A stretch of DNA of 5,622 bases from NCBI GenBank assembly GCA_002505805.1, contig DAWB01000185.1:7444-13065 (forward strand), given 5' to 3'. This DNA is from Methanosaeta sp. UBA80 (lineage in GTDB: Archaea; Halobacteriota; Methanosarcinia; Methanotrichales; Methanotrichaceae). Both the position numbers and the translations under genes were made by a program. The number at the start of each line of letters is the position of its first letter. Within the stretch, counting starts at the first letter, position 1. Shown in pieces: positions 4,950 to 5,622 of the stretch. Below the pieces are notes generated by a model, which saw only the letters and a program-made list of their open reading frames with translations, did not search any database and was not told the DNA's origin.

Positions 4950-5622
4950 ATGGAAAAAAAGATATGTGCATCAATAGGACTGATCCTGGCCCTGGCCTCG
5001 ATGATGTCGTCTGCCGGTAGCGAGGAATCGCCGCAGCTCACAGTCTTTTGCGGGGCTGGCCTCAGCGGTGCTTTCAATGAGATCGGGCAATTATACCAAA
5101 ACGCCAGCGGCATAATGGTTGAATTCAACTTCGATGGCGCTCCCGCACTTCGCGCCCAGATTGAGCAGGGAGCCTATGCCGATCTGCTGGCATGCGCGGA
5201 TTATAAGCACATGAATGCCCTCCGGGCAGAGGGCTATGTCAACAATAGTACAGTCAGAACCTTTGCTGAAAATGAAATGGCGGTGGTGCTTCCCCTCCAC
5301 AATCCGGCCAACATTTTAAGCCTGGCGGATCTTGCCCGTCCCGGAACTTTAGTTCTCATGGGAACGCCAGAGCTGCCAGCAGGATACCATGCGCGAGAGG
5401 TTTTAAGCAAGCTCGCCAACGATTCCGAATACGGCCCTGATTACAGGGACAAGGTCATGGCCAACATAGTCTCCCAGGAGACCACCGTAAACCGCATTGT
5501 ATCCAAGGTCGCTCTGGGTGAGGCCGATGCAGGATTTGCCTTTGCATCCGATGTAAGCCCGGCCATGGTGGGCAAAGTCAACAAGATATCGATCCCCGAT
5601 AGATATAATGTAGCAGTGGACT
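4950..5622 (+). CDS. modA: ModA-like molybdate/oxyanion ABC transporter substrate-binding protein (3' end missing)
   Basis: The frame opens at ATG 4950, with GGTG (4941-4944) 5 bases upstream, and stays open to the window edge, giving 224 residues of a protein usually about 250-280 long. A signal peptide is clear: basic MEKK, a hydrophobic core at about 8-20, and likely cleavage after SSA or SAG (20-23). There is no lipobox cysteine. The mature part follows the ModA layout: LTVFCGAGLSGAFNEI (30-45), FNFDGAPALRAQIEQGAYADLLACAD (59-84), a VVLPLHNPANILSLADLARPG hinge region (112-132), GTPELPAGYHAREVL (138-152) and GEADAGFAFASDVSP (190-204). The protein would capture molybdate, tungstate or a similar oxyanion outside the membrane for a ModBC-type permease, whose genes probably lie just beyond the window. 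The GEADAG block resembles ModA rather than the WtpA form. The usual oxyanion-binding serines of the first two loops are not present, so ligand identity is uncertain. Confidence 0.85.
   Translation, partial: MEKKICASIGLILALASMMSSAGSEESPQLTVFCGAGLSGAFNEIGQLYQNASGIMVEFNFDGAPALRAQIEQGAYADLLACADYKHMNALRAEGYVNNSTVRTFAENEMAVVLPLHNPANILSLADLARPGTLVLMGTPELPAGYHAREVLSKLANDSEYGPDYRDKVMANIVSQETTVNRIVSKVALGEADAGFAFASDVSPAMVGKVNKISIPDRYNVAVD

Noticed and set aside
4751..5020. An 89-residue + strand frame between the transporter and modA
   Set aside because: It runs through AT-rich promoter-like DNA and into modA in another frame. It begins with TTG and lacks a ribosome site or a protein-like pattern.

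Overview
The window looks like the chromosome of a methanogenic archaeon, most likely a Methanothrix (Methanosaeta) relative. The reasons are frequent ATA, AGA and AGG codons together with G/C-rich third positions, AT-rich TATA-type promoter elements with purine-rich upstream BRE-like bases, archaeal Shine-Dalgarno sequences, use of GTG and TTG starts, and an exported beta-propeller with WQDNRxGNWDIYxY repeats of the kind common in methanosarcinal surface proteins. The genus is inferred from style and protein resemblance; no search was run.

Layout, left to right. (1) Positions 1-1101 hold the 3' part of a large exported-type beta-propeller protein, followed by a clear hairpin plus T-run terminator (1111-1156). 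(2) A TATA-like promoter (about 1194-1207) leads into a three-gene cluster on the + strand: pdxS (1252-2145), pdxT (2168-2746) and a small acidic coiled-coil protein of unknown function (2750-3106). PdxS and PdxT together form the DXP-independent pyridoxal 5'-phosphate synthase. The third gene begins 3 bases after the pdxT stop and its ribosome binding site lies inside the pdxT end, so it is probably translated with the pair. (3) A 198-base AT-rich gap (3107-3304) carries a T-rich termination region, a 23-base palindrome and a short leader ORF, ahead of a 12-helix major facilitator transporter of oxalate/formate-antiporter type (3305-4564). The transporter probably starts at TTG 3305. (4) A 385-base gap (4565-4949) follows. 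Its left half is GC-rich and may encode a very small membrane protein on the minus strand. Its right half is AT-rich, with an inverted repeat and promoter-like sequences. (5) From 4950 to the window edge runs the 5' part of a ModA-type periplasmic oxyanion-binding protein with a signal peptide. It has no stop codon because the window ends inside it.

How the genes relate: pdxS, pdxT and the coiled-coil gene form a likely operon for vitamin B6 cofactor synthesis. The transporter and the ModA-like protein appear to be separate units, each with its own promoter-like region. Nothing directly ties them to the pdx genes. The best leads for something undescribed are the pdxST-linked coiled-coil protein, the operator-like palindrome plus overlapping leader ORF before the transporter, and the putative minus-strand mini-gene with a structured leader between the transporter and modA.
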